Of a stretch of 64,000 bases of DNA, positions 9,401-17,909 are shown piece after piece; positions within the stretch are counted from its first letter, which is position 1, and each line of letters begins with the position of its first letter. This DNA comes from Rhodoferax sp. BLA1. GTDB taxonomy: Bacteria; Pseudomonadota; Gammaproteobacteria; Burkholderiales; Burkholderiaceae_C. Below the pieces are notes generated by a model. It worked only from the letters and a program-made list of their open reading frames with translations, made no database searches and was not told where the DNA came from. Made by a program: the position numbers and the translations under genes. The stretch covers positions 282,673 through 346,672 of the forward strand of contig NZ_SZVI01000010.1 in NCBI RefSeq assembly GCF_013416775.1, written 5' to 3'.

Positions 9401-10535
9401 GCGGGTAGTTCCAGAACATGAAGGCCACCTTTTTGTCGGCATTGGCCAGCCGGTTCAAGCGGGCCAGGGCCAGGGCTTTGCCGACCACCGCCGCCGTTTG
9501 CTCGGGAATGGCTTGAACCTGTTCGCTGGCTTTGTTGGTGGCAGCGGCCACCATCACATCCAACACACCGGCATATTCAGGTTGCGACAGGTAGAAGGGT
9601 ACGTCCATGAGGCTGATGCCCACCGGATCTTGCGCCCACACATCGGCATCCGCTTTTCGGTAAGCCATGGCCTGGATCACCGGGATGCCCAGCTTGTCAA
9701 ACTCGGCGCGGCGGCCTTCTGGATTGAGCAAAATCTGGGTGCTGATCAGCACGTTGGCCAGCGCTTGGCCTTCGGGAGCCAGCAGCCGGGTGATGGCGCT
9801 GTTGTCCATCACCGGGCTGTAAAAAGCCAGAGGCACCGCGCCAGCGGCCTCGATGCGGGTGATCAGGTCGTCGATCAGGCCGGTTTGTTCTGCGGCGATG
9901 GCCTGTTGGTGAAAGGCGATGGCCACCACTGGTTTGCCCCGCACATCACCCCTCCAGCGCAGGTAGGCTGCGGTGTTGTCAAACACCAGTTGGGGCGCCT
10001 TGGGGTGGTAGATGGCTGTGGCGGCAAACACCTGGGGTGGGGCCAGGTGTTGCCAGGGTTGGCGCGCCAGATGGGCGGCCAGGGTGGCAAAAAAGCCCGC
10101 GTTGTTGGTGCGCCCACCATTCACGTAGTAGGCGTGCAGGCGTTTTGCCAGGTCGTCGGGTAGGTGTTGCCATTGCGGCTGGCTGGTGTGTAACCACAAA
10201 ACGGGTGTTCTGGCCAGCGCCAGGGCGGGCAGTGCGTCTTTCACTTTGGCGGATATGGCCTCCTGGATGTGGTCGCGCGGTGCGTCAAACATCACCGCGT
10301 CAAACCCTTGCCAGAGGCTGGCGTCGACGTTGCCGAGTTTTTCAACAAACCTGGCTTCGACCTGGATGCCATAAGGCGCTGCCACCGCCGACAAAACCCG
10401 AAACTTGCCGGGTGTGATCGGGCTGGTGGTGACAAACAGCACCGATGCGGCGAAGGATGTCAGTGGCAAACACAGCAAACAACACCAAGCCAGCAGCCGC
10501 AGCGCAAAGCGCTGGGCAAGTGATAAACAACACAT
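6483..10535 (-). CDS. hmuS: HmuS-like CobN/Mg-chelatase-family protein, periplasmic and membrane-anchored
   Basis: 1350-residue protein of the CobN/BchH family (porphyrin/corrin chelatase large subunit). Family-typical blocks include FMFWNYPPGEKNLGASFMNL, IHYGTHGTQEWLPGKERGLS, YPYIVDNIGEA, GKGAGEHGQLATVLMMLG and FASASGNYGSGLDD. Unlike cytoplasmic CobN it starts with a signal peptide (LLAWCCLLCLPLTSFAASVL) and ends with a single hydrophobic helix (LEPLLLLALSLLFLAPLAGA). It is therefore predicted to be periplasmic and tethered to the inner membrane. No CobS/CobT or ChlI/ChlD partner is in the window. This topology and the HmuR/U/V-like neighbours match Bacteroidetes HmuS, reported to remove iron from heme. 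A role in cobalamin uptake cannot be excluded. The gene starts 9 bases after the receptor. Confidence 0.85.
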   Translation of the reverse strand: MCCLSLAQRFALRLLAWCCLLCLPLTSFAASVLFVTTSPITPGKFRVLSAVAAPYGIQVEARFVEKLGNVDASLWQGFDAVMFDAPRDHIQEAISAKVKDALPALALARTPVLWLHTSQPQWQHLPDDLAKRLHAYYVNGGRTNNAGFFATLAAHLARQPWQHLAPPQVFAATAIYHPKAPQLVFDNTAAYLRWRGDVRGKPVVAIAFHQQAIAAEQTGLIDDLITRIEAAGAVPLAFYSPVMDNSAITRLLAPEGQALANVLISTQILLNPEGRRAEFDKLGIPVIQAMAYRKADADVWAQDPVGISLMDVPFYLSQPEYAGVLDVMVAAATNKASEQVQAIPEQTAAVVGKALALARLNRLANADKKVAFMFWNYPPGEKNLGASFMNLPTSLEATLAAMKAAGYRTETPDAATLTRQMQRLLKPFYRPGTVADEMDALVRDGLAELMPLATYKTWLASLPDAQREAWVTAVGHPDKSVFLVQRDGKTYFAIPRLKLGNISILPQPPRGEPAGGGVYAKNKAIYHSSSAAPPHSYMAGYLWMREQFKADALIHYGTHGTQEWLPGKERGLSVTDYALLAIGNVPVIYPYIVDNIGEAVQTKRRGRAVNISYQTPPFAPAGLHSVLTQLHDDLHAWLAQDEGVVKEQLRAQLMATVAKERIDLDMGWSQTRMAQEFPTFVNALHDHLHELAQTAQPLGLHTFGKGAGEHGQLATVLMMLGAPFWEATAVFVDGNNKQADEAVVTDFSKIAQTAPYQLLRRHLVQGAAVDTLPPKLRAMVAQGQRWFTDLQAEGETRGLLAALDGRYIPTSYGGDPIKNPDSLPTGRNLYGFDPSRVPTQAAWKAGQEALDKLVAAHRQKTGVMPSKFTFSLWSVETMRHQGLLEAQALWAMGVEPVWDAGGRVVDVKLVPRQTLGRPRIDVVLSATGLYRDHFPNVLKQLARAAQLAAQATNEADNAVAHNTRTVAGQLAAQGWRTEAAQKAGETRIFASASGNYGSGLDDAALATDTWKSKAEGDRKMAELYLRKMQFAYGPDEADWGKSGADLASAAGADGSTAVNLYATQLKGTQAAVLARSSNLYGMLTTDDPFQYLGGIAAAVRYIDGKAPELLISNLRGTGSGKAEDAASFLAKELATRNFHPGHIQALMKEGYAGTTQMLDSLNNFTGWTTVAREIVRDDQWQEFADVYVRDKHQLGITQWMERNNPHALAQMMERMLEMARQGYWQADSATVDELKARYKDLAQRFDVRTDNRSLQEFVGLPGYGLSQSQVPQEALMSPSAPRAVNRPVAAPAAAPVPQPAPAPVPPQITGLKLESVQPETPNALEPLLLLALSLLFLAPLAGAWQQWRTT
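6523..6573 (+). repeat. Repeat copy within the 3' end of hmuS
   Basis: The plus strand shows AAAAATAATAGCGATAGTGC, then GAGCAATAACAAGGGCTCC and AAGGCATTT. These keep the AATAGC(T/G)AT arm, the AAGGGCT arm and the GGCNATTT end of the repeat family. It encodes most of the hydrophobic C-terminal helix of HmuS in frame. Confidence 0.55.
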
Positions 10536-10544
10536 TGGTTGAGC

Positions 10545-12776
10545 TTAAAAGCTATGGGTCAGGCTGACCGTGAAGTTGCGACCGGGCTGGCTGTAGGCAT
10601 CCACCACATTGCTGCTGGCACTCAGACTGCGGACATCGGCCCATTCGACGTATTTACGGTCAAACAGGTTGTTGATGCCTGCTGTCAACCGGGTGGCTTT
10701 GCTGAACGCGTACCAACCAGAGACATCCATCACCGAGTAACCGCCGGGTGTGTAACCGCTGGCGTTGGGGTTGCGTTTTTTGCGATCAACGGCTTTGAAC
10801 ACACTCTCCACACCCCAGCTGGCGCCATGGGTGTAGCGCAGCCCCAGCACCAGTTTGTCTGGGTCAATGGTGTCCAGAGGTTTTTTCACACCATTGTTGA
10901 TCGAGTCACCTTCGGCATGGGCGTAGGCCGCTGAAACTGTCCAGCCTTTGGCAAAGGACCAGTCCCCACGGAATTCGACACCTTGGATGGTGACATTGTT
11001 GAGGTTGATGCTTTGGTACACGTCGGGTGTAGGCCTGGTGTTGTCCGTGATCAGCACATTGCTGGCGATGAAGTCCTTGTATTTGCCGCGAAAAGCACTG
11101 ACGCTGTAGCGGCGCGTGGCATCACCGCCGCGCAGGCCCACTTCAAGGGTGTCACTGGTTTCGGCCTTGAGGTTGGGGTTGCCGATGGAGGTGTAGGGAT
11201 CTGTCGCTGTCAGGTTGGTTACACCACCATTGACCTGGCTGGCTTTGGGTGCACGAAAGCCGTGGGCGTACTGGGTGAAGAAGTTGGTCATGGGTGCCAG
11301 TCGCCACACCATACCGAGTTTGGGTGAAAGCGCGGAGTCACTCAGTTCGGACGGTGTGGTCTGGTTGTTGACCTGGTAGAGCGCGCTGGTTTTGGGTGAG
11401 AGCTTGAAGCTGTCGAAGCGCAAACCGGGGGTCACACTGACCGCGCCTAAGTTGATCTCGTCCTGCACGAAGGCGCCAAAGGTGCTGTAGTCGGTGTCCG
11501 GGAAACTGGTGTTGTTGACAAACGCGGTGCCACTGCTGTTGTAGCCCTCTTTGACCAAGGCCACCTGCGTCCGCGCCACATCCAGCCCATACACCATTCT
11601 GTGGGGAATGTCGCGCCCGGCGCTGCTTTCAAACTGGATGCTGCCACCCACCGTGTCTTCCGAATAGTCGGTGTCGCGGGTGCGCACCAGCGGATTGGTG
11701 GAGCGGGCCTCAAAGCCGTATTGGTGGTTGACGGAGCGCTGGCCGTAGACGCTGGTGAGCAGAACATCAAACCAGGTCGCTTGGGTGGGGATGTACTGGT
11801 AATCGATCTTGGCCAGATCGCGGGAGATGTTTTCCCGCGCGTCCACTTTGGTGAGTGTCGCTACGGTGAACGGGTCACCAAAAAAGCTCAGGATGTTGGT
11901 GTCGTTCTGCCGGTCCAGTGTTTCCATGGTCAGTTTGACCTGATGACCACCGCCCGGGTTGAAGATCAGTTTGGACAGCAGGTAGTCCACCTCGGTGTCG
12001 GACGGGTTGGGCGTGGTGCGGTTCAGGTTGGCCACATCGTTGGTGCCCATGTTGTCGGTTTCGTGGCCACGCCGGAAGCTGGTCAGGATCATGCCTTGTA
12101 CGGTGTCACCCTTGAAGGCAAAACTGGGCGCGACTTGCACCGAGTGGTCGGCCGACGCATAGGCAGTTTTCAGGTTGAACTGGGTCGTATTGCCCAGGGT
12201 CAGCAGGTCGGACGGGTCCTTGGTCAGGAAACTCACCGCACCGGCCAGCCCGTCGGAGCCAAATTGGGTGCTCGATGCACCGCGCAAGATCTCCACACGT
12301 TTGTAACCTTCTGACTCCAGTGTGTCGCCACGTCCGGCGGCATAAGGGCCACTTTCGTAGGTGGCGGGCAGACTCACACCGTCCACCTGCAGACGCACCT
12401 GGTCACCCTCCAGGCCTCGGATGTTGACCCCCTCGTTGCCACCGCGGCCGGTGTTGTAGAACACGCCAGAGGCTCGGTTCGGCTGGGCCCGCACCGAGAC
12501 ACCCACTTCGTTTTTGAGCAAATCCTCCAGATCGGTTGGATTCTGGTTGGCGATATCTTGCGCGGTGATGGTGGTGATGGTGGCTGGCACATCATCGAGT
12601 TCTTGCTCCACACGGCTGCCGCTGACCACCACCACTTTGAGTGTGGCAGAGGTTTGTGCCTGTGGTTCGTTCGCCAGTGCGGTTTGCCCCCAGCTTGCGG
12701 CCGTGCCCCAAGCAAGCCCCAGGCACAGGGAGAGTTTGGTCAGAGAAAAATCACCAGAAGTACGCCAATTCGCCAT
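10545..12776 (-). CDS. hmuR: TonB-dependent heme-receptor-like outer membrane protein
   Basis: 743-residue outer-membrane receptor of the hemoglobin/transferrin/lactoferrin class. After a signal peptide (LSLCLGLAWGTAASWGQTALA) come a TonB box-like LKVVVVSGSR, a plug domain (NPTDLEDLLKNEVGVSVR, GNEGVNIRGLEGDQVRLQVD, RVEILRGASSTQFGSDGLAG) and a beta-barrel ending in SLTHSF with a C-terminal Phe. It has the FRAP and NPNL boxes of heme receptors (GFRAPKAS and GNPNLKAE) but no His between them. ATG 12776 has AAAGGA upstream. It is first in an operon with hmuS, chaN, hmuU and hmuV and is preceded by a Fur box. Heme or a related tetrapyrrole is the inferred ligand. Confidence 0.85.
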   Translation of the reverse strand: MANWRTSGDFSLTKLSLCLGLAWGTAASWGQTALANEPQAQTSATLKVVVVSGSRVEQELDDVPATITTITAQDIANQNPTDLEDLLKNEVGVSVRAQPNRASGVFYNTGRGGNEGVNIRGLEGDQVRLQVDGVSLPATYESGPYAAGRGDTLESEGYKRVEILRGASSTQFGSDGLAGAVSFLTKDPSDLLTLGNTTQFNLKTAYASADHSVQVAPSFAFKGDTVQGMILTSFRRGHETDNMGTNDVANLNRTTPNPSDTEVDYLLSKLIFNPGGGHQVKLTMETLDRQNDTNILSFFGDPFTVATLTKVDARENISRDLAKIDYQYIPTQATWFDVLLTSVYGQRSVNHQYGFEARSTNPLVRTRDTDYSEDTVGGSIQFESSAGRDIPHRMVYGLDVARTQVALVKEGYNSSGTAFVNNTSFPDTDYSTFGAFVQDEINLGAVSVTPGLRFDSFKLSPKTSALYQVNNQTTPSELSDSALSPKLGMVWRLAPMTNFFTQYAHGFRAPKASQVNGGVTNLTATDPYTSIGNPNLKAETSDTLEVGLRGGDATRRYSVSAFRGKYKDFIASNVLITDNTRPTPDVYQSINLNNVTIQGVEFRGDWSFAKGWTVSAAYAHAEGDSINNGVKKPLDTIDPDKLVLGLRYTHGASWGVESVFKAVDRKKRNPNASGYTPGGYSVMDVSGWYAFSKATRLTAGINNLFDRKYVEWADVRSLSASSNVVDAYSQPGRNFTVSLTHSF

Positions 12777-12890
12777 GAAACATCCTTTAAGAAGTGTGTG
12801 ATGTGGCTGGCTCTGCTGGTGTTCAACGCTGGGCAATCTGTGTGCGATGAACTGGTCTGGCTTGGCTTGCTAGATAAGCCTTTCATTCTA

Positions 12891-12909
12891 TATGAGAAGC
12901 ATTCGCATT
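12891..12909. promoter_or_regulatory. Fur box between hmuR and the cytochrome c gene
   Basis: TATGAGAAGCATTCGCATT matches the Fur operator pattern. It lies 115 bases upstream of hmuR (minus) and 65 bases upstream of the divergent cytochrome c gene (plus), so either or both could be Fur-controlled. Confidence 0.72.
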
Positions 12910-12973
12910 TAAGATAAGATGGTTATCCGATGCTCAGACGGAGCGTTTTCTTTCATGAATGGAGAGACACACA

Positions 12974-13315
12974 ATGAAGTCAATCAAGCTATCTCTGTTG
13001 TTTGGTGCTGGTCTGTTGTTGGCCGGTGCGGCGCAAGCAGACGAAGCGCTGGCCAAAGCCAAGGGCTGCCTGGCCTGCCATACGGTCGAAGCCAAGGTGT
13101 TGGGGCCGGCCTACAAGGCGGTGGCCAAAAAATACAAAGGTAAAAAAGACGCAGAGGCCACATTGGCGCAACACATCCTCAAAGGCACACCGATGCCTGC
13201 GGGTATGGGTTGGCAAAAGGAAGGTCAGGCCAGCTTGCCGTTTATGCCGGCCAATGCCTCGGTGAGCCCGGCCGATGCCAGCAAACTGGCCAAGTGGATT
13301 CTCAGCCTTCAGTAG
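12974..13315 (+). CDS. Small periplasmic class I cytochrome c
   Basis: 113-residue exported monoheme cytochrome of the c551/c8 type. A signal peptide (SLLFGAGLLLAGAAQADE) is followed by the heme site GCLACH near residue 35, and Met candidates for the sixth ligand occur in GTPMPAGMGW. ATG 12974 is preceded by GGAGAGA. It is transcribed away from hmuR across a shared Fur box. A link to the heme system, for example as an electron donor for reductive chemistry in the periplasm, is only a contextual guess; a general electron carrier is equally possible. Confidence 0.88.
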   Translation: MKSIKLSLLFGAGLLLAGAAQADEALAKAKGCLACHTVEAKVLGPAYKAVAKKYKGKKDAEATLAQHILKGTPMPAGMGWQKEGQASLPFMPANASVSPADASKLAKWILSLQ

Positions 13316-13420
13316 GGGGTATTGAACACCCGCCCATGAACTGGCGCGGATGTTGCTGAAAGCGTCAGGGGCAGGGCGCTTGGTTGGGCAACTGCACTCG
13401 ACTGCCGGTGCAGATATATT

Positions 13421-13469
13421 AAAAACAATAGCTATCATCCCTTATGGAATAAGGGATGGAGGCCAATTT
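13421..13469 (+). repeat. AT-rich repeat between cytochrome c and irpA
   Basis: It has AACAATAGCTATCATCCCTT, then ATGGAATAAGGGATGGAGGCC and AATTT. This is a complete copy whose CATCCCTTAT and ATAAGGGATG arms pair. It lies between the convergent 3' ends of two genes, where it may act as a transcription or RNA-stability barrier. Confidence 0.85.
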
Positions 13470-13508
13470 CTTACATAATGACCAGTTGCGTTGGCAACCG
13501 GGTCAGCT

Positions 13509-14714
13509 TCACGGCTCGACCAGGGTCAGCTTCTTGATGCCCACCGCGCTGGCAGCGGCCACCAGGTCTTTGCTTTGTTGGGTCAGGCTGGCGATGGTTT
13601 TCTGGATACGCTGGCGACCCGGGGCGTCTTTGGCGCCCATGATTTCGCGGTCAAACGGGGCCTGGATGGCCTCGGCAGCGGCTACCGACTGGGCGATTTG
13701 CTGTGAGGTTTTTTCGGCCAGAGCCGCGTCGGTCAGCGCGGTCAGGTCGCGTAACGAGGGGCCGCTGACCACGGTGCCGTCCAACCGTTTGTAGCTGCCG
13801 AGCCAGACGTTCTGGATGCCTTTGGCGTTGGTGGCGGCATCGCGATGGGTGTTGTCTGAGAAGCAGGAGTGTTCGTCTTCCTGGTCCTGGCTGTTGAGCG
13901 CCACTTCCAGCCGCTCACCGGCGAGTTCACCGCGTGACAGTGAACCCAGACCAACCAGCATCTTGCGCACAGACTCCTTGCCACCTTTCTCGAACTTGGC
14001 GCGGTAGTTGCCCTTGACATCGGGTGCCCAGGCCTTGACCAGGCTGGCGCTGTCATCCACCAGCAGGTCCGTCACCGTTTTCAGGTACAGGCGGCGGCGC
14101 TCGGCGTTGGGTGCTTTGCCGTCGACAAAGTCTTCAAAACTGCGCGCACCGGGACCGGTTTCGGACAAGTCCTGGCCCCACAGGAAGAACTCGACGGCGT
14201 GCCAACCGGTGGCAATGTTTTCTTCACCACCACGCTCGTTCTGGGCGATCAGGCTTTTGCGGTTGATGGCAAATTTTTTGTTGTTGATCAGGCCCGCGTT
14301 GGGTTTGTCTTTGACCGAGTCCACAAAGGACTCGTCCATCGGCCAGGCGTTCATGCGGCCTTCCGGGCCACTGTCGCTGTCGATCGGACCGCCGTAAAAA
14401 CGGAAGGCCTCGGTCTGGCCATAAGCCTCACGGGCGTTCAGCCAGGCTTGTTTGGCGGCATCCTGCGTGGCGCTGGAGGGATTGGCCAAAAAGCTGTTGA
14501 CAGCGGTCTGCAGTGCGACGGCCGCCTGGTGCACGTCCTGGTAGTTGGCGTGCACCAGTGTGGCGTATTGCGTCACCACGGCGGCGTGGGTCACGCTGGT
14601 TTGGTTGCTGGCGGCGGCGACCGAGGTCTGGGCTGATGCGCTTGGCAAAAGCGCGGGCACGGTCAAAGAACCGAGGGCGAGGGCGGTTGCCAAAGACAGG
14701 GAGTGAAGTTTCAT
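13509..14714 (-). CDS. irpA: IrpA-type imelysin, iron-regulated periplasmic protein
   Basis: 401-residue imelysin with a signal peptide (ATALALGSLTVPALLPSASAQ). It carries the imelysin hallmark GxHxxE as GWHAVEFFLWGQD near residue 168, plus AWLNAREAYGQTEAFRFYGG and ALNSQDQEDEHSCFSDNT typical of the IrpA/IcmP group. Its function is unresolved; some relatives were described as peptidases and others as metal-binding. A strong Fur box lies 41 bases upstream of its ATG. In related genomes IrpA usually heads the cluster with DUF1111, imelysin and DUF1513. Here it is separated from those by the hmu operon and the cytochrome. Confidence 0.87.
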   Translation of the reverse strand: MKLHSLSLATALALGSLTVPALLPSASAQTSVAAASNQTSVTHAAVVTQYATLVHANYQDVHQAAVALQTAVNSFLANPSSATQDAAKQAWLNAREAYGQTEAFRFYGGPIDSDSGPEGRMNAWPMDESFVDSVKDKPNAGLINNKKFAINRKSLIAQNERGGEENIATGWHAVEFFLWGQDLSETGPGARSFEDFVDGKAPNAERRRLYLKTVTDLLVDDSASLVKAWAPDVKGNYRAKFEKGGKESVRKMLVGLGSLSRGELAGERLEVALNSQDQEDEHSCFSDNTHRDAATNAKGIQNVWLGSYKRLDGTVVSGPSLRDLTALTDAALAEKTSQQIAQSVAAAEAIQAPFDREIMGAKDAPGRQRIQKTIASLTQQSKDLVAAASAVGIKKLTLVEP

Positions 14715-14754
14715 GAGGGTCCTTGTGGTGAGTGAACAACGTATGATATTTCAC

Positions 14755-14773
14755 AATAAGAACGATTCGTATT
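14755..14773. promoter_or_regulatory. Fur box between irpA and the siderophore receptor
   Basis: AATAAGAACGATTCGTATT is a near-palindromic Fur operator. It lies 41 bases from irpA (minus) and 132 bases from the receptor gene (plus), and could serve both divergent promoters. Confidence 0.8.
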
Positions 14774-14904
14774 TGTGATAGACTAAATTTTCGGCGGCTG
14801 CCTTCACCCCACTGCAGCCAGCCTTCACCAGCCAGTCAAGTCACGTCACCGTTCTACGGTGCCTGTGTCCTAGCCAGCCAACACCCAACCAGGTACCAAA
14901 CGCT

Positions 14905-17223
14905 ATGACACAACCACATCCAAAATTTACTAAAAAAATGCCTGTAGACCTTATGGTAAAAGGGTGTAGTGCTACTAAATCAATAGTTAACCCGCAATTG
15001 CTGCCGATTGGTGCCATGTTGTTGGCGGGCTCCATGAGTGCGCTGGCGCAAGAAACCACCACGGCCTATGACAAAACCCTCAAGCCGGTGGTGGTCAAGG
15101 AGAAGGCGGAGGCGCCTGAAGGCCGTGACTCGGTTCGCGCCACCCAGACCACCATCGGCAAGGGTGTGCAACAACTGCGCGACATCCCTCAGTCAGTCAC
15201 CGTGGTGACCGAGCGGCTGATTGATGAGCGCAATCTGGACACTGTCAAAGAGGCCTTGAAAGTGACTGCTGGCATCTCGTTCCAGGCGGCGGAGGGCGGT
15301 GAGGAAGACATCAAGCTGCGCGGTTTTTCGTTGGCCTCCACTGGCGACATTTTTGTGGATGGCATGCGTGACCCGGCTTTTTACGAGCGTGACACCTTCA
15401 GCCTGGACCGTATGGAGGTGATGCGTGGTTCCGCCTCGATGTTGTTTGGCCGTGGCTCCACAGGTGGCGCAGTGAACCTGGTCAACAAGGCGCCGACCCT
15501 GTTTGGTGACAACCAGGTGGATGTGACTGTCGGCAGCCACAACCACCGCCGTGTGGTGGGTGACTTCAACATCCAGACGGCCGACGATGCCGCCTTGCGC
15601 ATCAACACCATGGTCACCGAGGCCGACAACAACGGTGCGGGCAGCAGCCTGGACAAGAAGGGTATTTCAGCCACCTACCGCTGGAACATTGGTGAAAAAG
15701 ACGAGTTCTCGGCCAGCCTTTACCACCTGGATAACAACAATGGCATGAACTACGGCATGCCGTGGATTCGGCCGACTGCGTCATCCCCTACCAGCGCTAC
15801 CACCACCTTGCCGCTGGACCCGACCGCGTATTACGGCATGGCCAGCGACTACAACGCGGGCACCGCCACCACCGGCACCTTCACCCACACGCACCGTTTT
15901 GATGCTGACAGCACGCTCAAAACCCAGATTCGCAAGGGTGAATACACCCGTGATCAGCGGGCGGGTACGGTGCGCTTGTGTCAGGGCAGCACCAACCAGG
16001 CAGGTGTTTACGCCCCTAACGCCGCTTGCCCGACGGTGACCAATGCCAACCTGAGCAATTTCAGCAATGCCACGGTGTTGACGCGTGGCACCCAGCTGAA
16101 GATTCAGGATATGGACACCCTGTATGCCCAAAGTGATTACCAGACCAAGTTCCAGGCCTGGGGTTTGCAGCACGAGTTGTTGACCGGTGTTGATGTGGCG
16201 CGTGAAACCAAAACGGTCTACGGTGCCCGCTCGGCCACGCAGGGTGGGGTGGTGCCAACCAAACCTGCCACCACCGTGGGTGCTCCCAACGATGGTGCCT
16301 GGGTGAATGAGTCTTCTCGTGTGCTGCGTACAACCAGTGACTACACCTCCAGCGGCTGGGGTGCCTACATGCAGGACTTGGTTGAAGTAGCGCCACACTG
16401 GAAAGTGCTGGCAGGGCTGCGGTTTGACCATCTGAGTGGCGACTACACCAGTTACAACCTGTCCAACTCCAATGTGGCTTCGCAAGCCAGCTATCAGATG
16501 AAGGTGTCGGAACTCAGCAAGCGTGTGGGTGTGTTGTACCAACCCAATGATCTGCATTCTTACCACTTCTCGGCAGCCACCTCGTTCAACACCTCCGGTG
16601 ATGCCTATTCGCTGGGGGCGACCAATGCCAACATCCCGCCCGAGCAGAGTGTCAACATCGAGTTGGGTGCCAAACTCGATACCGAAGACCAGCGCTTCAC
16701 CACCCGGGTCGCGGTCTTCCGATCTACCAAACTGCATGAGCGCAACACCGATCCACTGGTCGATCTGGTCACGCTCTCAGGCAAACGCCATGTGGCCGGG
16801 GCAGAGATTGACATCGCTGGCAGGCTCACGCCGCAGTGGGAAATTTATGCCTCGTACATGTGGATGCCGGTGGCGAAGATTGACGTCGGTGTGGCTGGCT
16901 CGGAAGGTGAGGGCACACGCCCCTCCAATACGCCTTACCACAGTGGCTCGTTCTGGAACACCTACCAACTCAACGCCCAATGGCGTGTGGGGGCAGGCAT
17001 CAACTTCCGTGGCCGCCAGACACCTATTCGCAACCCCGGCTGGGAAGTGCCCAGCTGGGTCACGGCGGATGTGATGGCCGAGTACAAGATGAACGAGAAG
17101 GTCACCTTCAAGGCCAGTGTCAGCAACATCACCAACAAGCTGTACGCTGACCAGCTGTACTCGGGGCATTACATCCCGGGTGCGGGGCGCTTAGTTCAAG
17201 TCACGGGCAGCTTCAAGTTCTGA
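14905..17223 (+). CDS. Fiu-like TonB-dependent catecholate siderophore receptor
   Basis: 772-residue outer-membrane receptor. An extended N-terminus with a signal-like segment ([16 protein letters not shown]) is followed by the TonB box-like [11 protein letters not shown]. The plug domain has the siderophore-receptor motifs [25 protein letters not shown] and [20 protein letters not shown]. The barrel ends in VQVTGSFKF with terminal Phe. The match is best to the Fiu/BfnH-type group that occurs with PiuC. The next gene, five bases on, is the PiuC-like dioxygenase, and the three genes to 19,057 form an operon. Substrate specificity cannot be read from sequence. The start at 14,905 lacks a strong Shine-Dalgarno; a later ATG is possible. 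Confidence 0.85.
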   Translation: MTQPHPKFTKKMPVDLMVKGCSATKSIVNPQLLPIGAMLLAGSMSALAQETTTAYDKTLKPVVVKEKAEAPEGRDSVRATQTTIGKGVQQLRDIPQSVTVVTERLIDERNLDTVKEALKVTAGISFQAAEGGEEDIKLRGFSLASTGDIFVDGMRDPAFYERDTFSLDRMEVMRGSASMLFGRGSTGGAVNLVNKAPTLFGDNQVDVTVGSHNHRRVVGDFNIQTADDAALRINTMVTEADNNGAGSSLDKKGISATYRWNIGEKDEFSASLYHLDNNNGMNYGMPWIRPTASSPTSATTTLPLDPTAYYGMASDYNAGTATTGTFTHTHRFDADSTLKTQIRKGEYTRDQRAGTVRLCQGSTNQAGVYAPNAACPTVTNANLSNFSNATVLTRGTQLKIQDMDTLYAQSDYQTKFQAWGLQHELLTGVDVARETKTVYGARSATQGGVVPTKPATTVGAPNDGAWVNESSRVLRTTSDYTSSGWGAYMQDLVEVAPHWKVLAGLRFDHLSGDYTSYNLSNSNVASQASYQMKVSELSKRVGVLYQPNDLHSYHFSAATSFNTSGDAYSLGATNANIPPEQSVNIELGAKLDTEDQRFTTRVAVFRSTKLHERNTDPLVDLVTLSGKRHVAGAEIDIAGRLTPQWEIYASYMWMPVAKIDVGVAGSEGEGTRPSNTPYHSGSFWNTYQLNAQWRVGAGINFRGRQTPIRNPGWEVPSWVTADVMAEYKMNEKVTFKASVSNITNKLYADQLYSGHYIPGAGRLVQVTGSFKF

Positions 17224-17228
17224 GCACC

Positions 17229-17909
17229 ATGTTGTTGACGCTACCTCATATCCTGACGCCTGACGAGGTCAACAACGTGAGCGCGCTGCTGGCCAGCGCG
17301 CCCTGGGCTGATGGGCGCGCCAGTGCAGGCGAGCAGGCGGCGCTGGTCAAAAACAACCAGCAATTGCCGCATGAGTGTGAGGCAGCGCAGCAAATTCGGG
17401 CAATGGTGCTGCGCGGCTTAGACCGCAGCAGCACCTTTTTCTCAGCGGCCTTGCCCAAACGGGTGTTCACACCCCGTGTCAACCGTTATGGTGGTGAGAG
17501 CAACTATTACGGTAACCACATCGACAACGCCATCCGGGCGCTGCCCAACGGTCAAAAGGTGCGCACCGATGTGTCTTGCACGGTGTTCTTGAACGACCCG
17601 GACGACTATGACGGTGGTGAACTCACCATCGCCGACACCTATGGTCAACAAGCGGTGAAGCTGCCTGCAGGGCACGCGGTGCTTTACCCAGGCACCAGCC
17701 TGCATCAGGTCAAGCCCGTCACACGTGGTCACCGGGTGGCCTGTTTTTTGTGGATCGAGAGCATGGTGCGCAGTGATGAACAGCGTCGTCTGTTGTTTGA
17801 GCTGGACATGAACCTGCTGCGCCTGCGCCAGCAACATGGCGAAAGTGACGAAACCACCGCGCTCACCGGGGTCTACCACAACCTGCTGCGCGGCTGGGCG
17901 GACACATGA
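17229..17909 (+). CDS. piuC: PiuC/YbiX Fe(II)- and 2-oxoglutarate-dependent dioxygenase
   Basis: 226-residue PKHD-type hydroxylase that accompanies Fiu/PiuA siderophore receptors; its substrate in iron uptake is not established. The double-stranded beta-helix core shows the iron triad as H and D in [10 protein letters not shown] (HxD near residues 98-100) and His in [14 protein letters not shown] near 160. The Arg of RGHR binds 2-oxoglutarate, and [18 protein letters not shown] is family-typical. Length is normal. It begins five bases after the receptor stop and overlaps the following oxidase gene by four bases (ATGA), indicating translational coupling. Confidence 0.9.
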   Translation: MLLTLPHILTPDEVNNVSALLASAPWADGRASAGEQAALVKNNQQLPHECEAAQQIRAMVLRGLDRSSTFFSAALPKRVFTPRVNRYGGESNYYGNHIDNAIRALPNGQKVRTDVSCTVFLNDPDDYDGGELTIADTYGQQAVKLPAGHAVLYPGTSLHQVKPVTRGHRVACFLWIESMVRSDEQRRLLFELDMNLLRLRQQHGESDETTALTGVYHNLLRGWADT

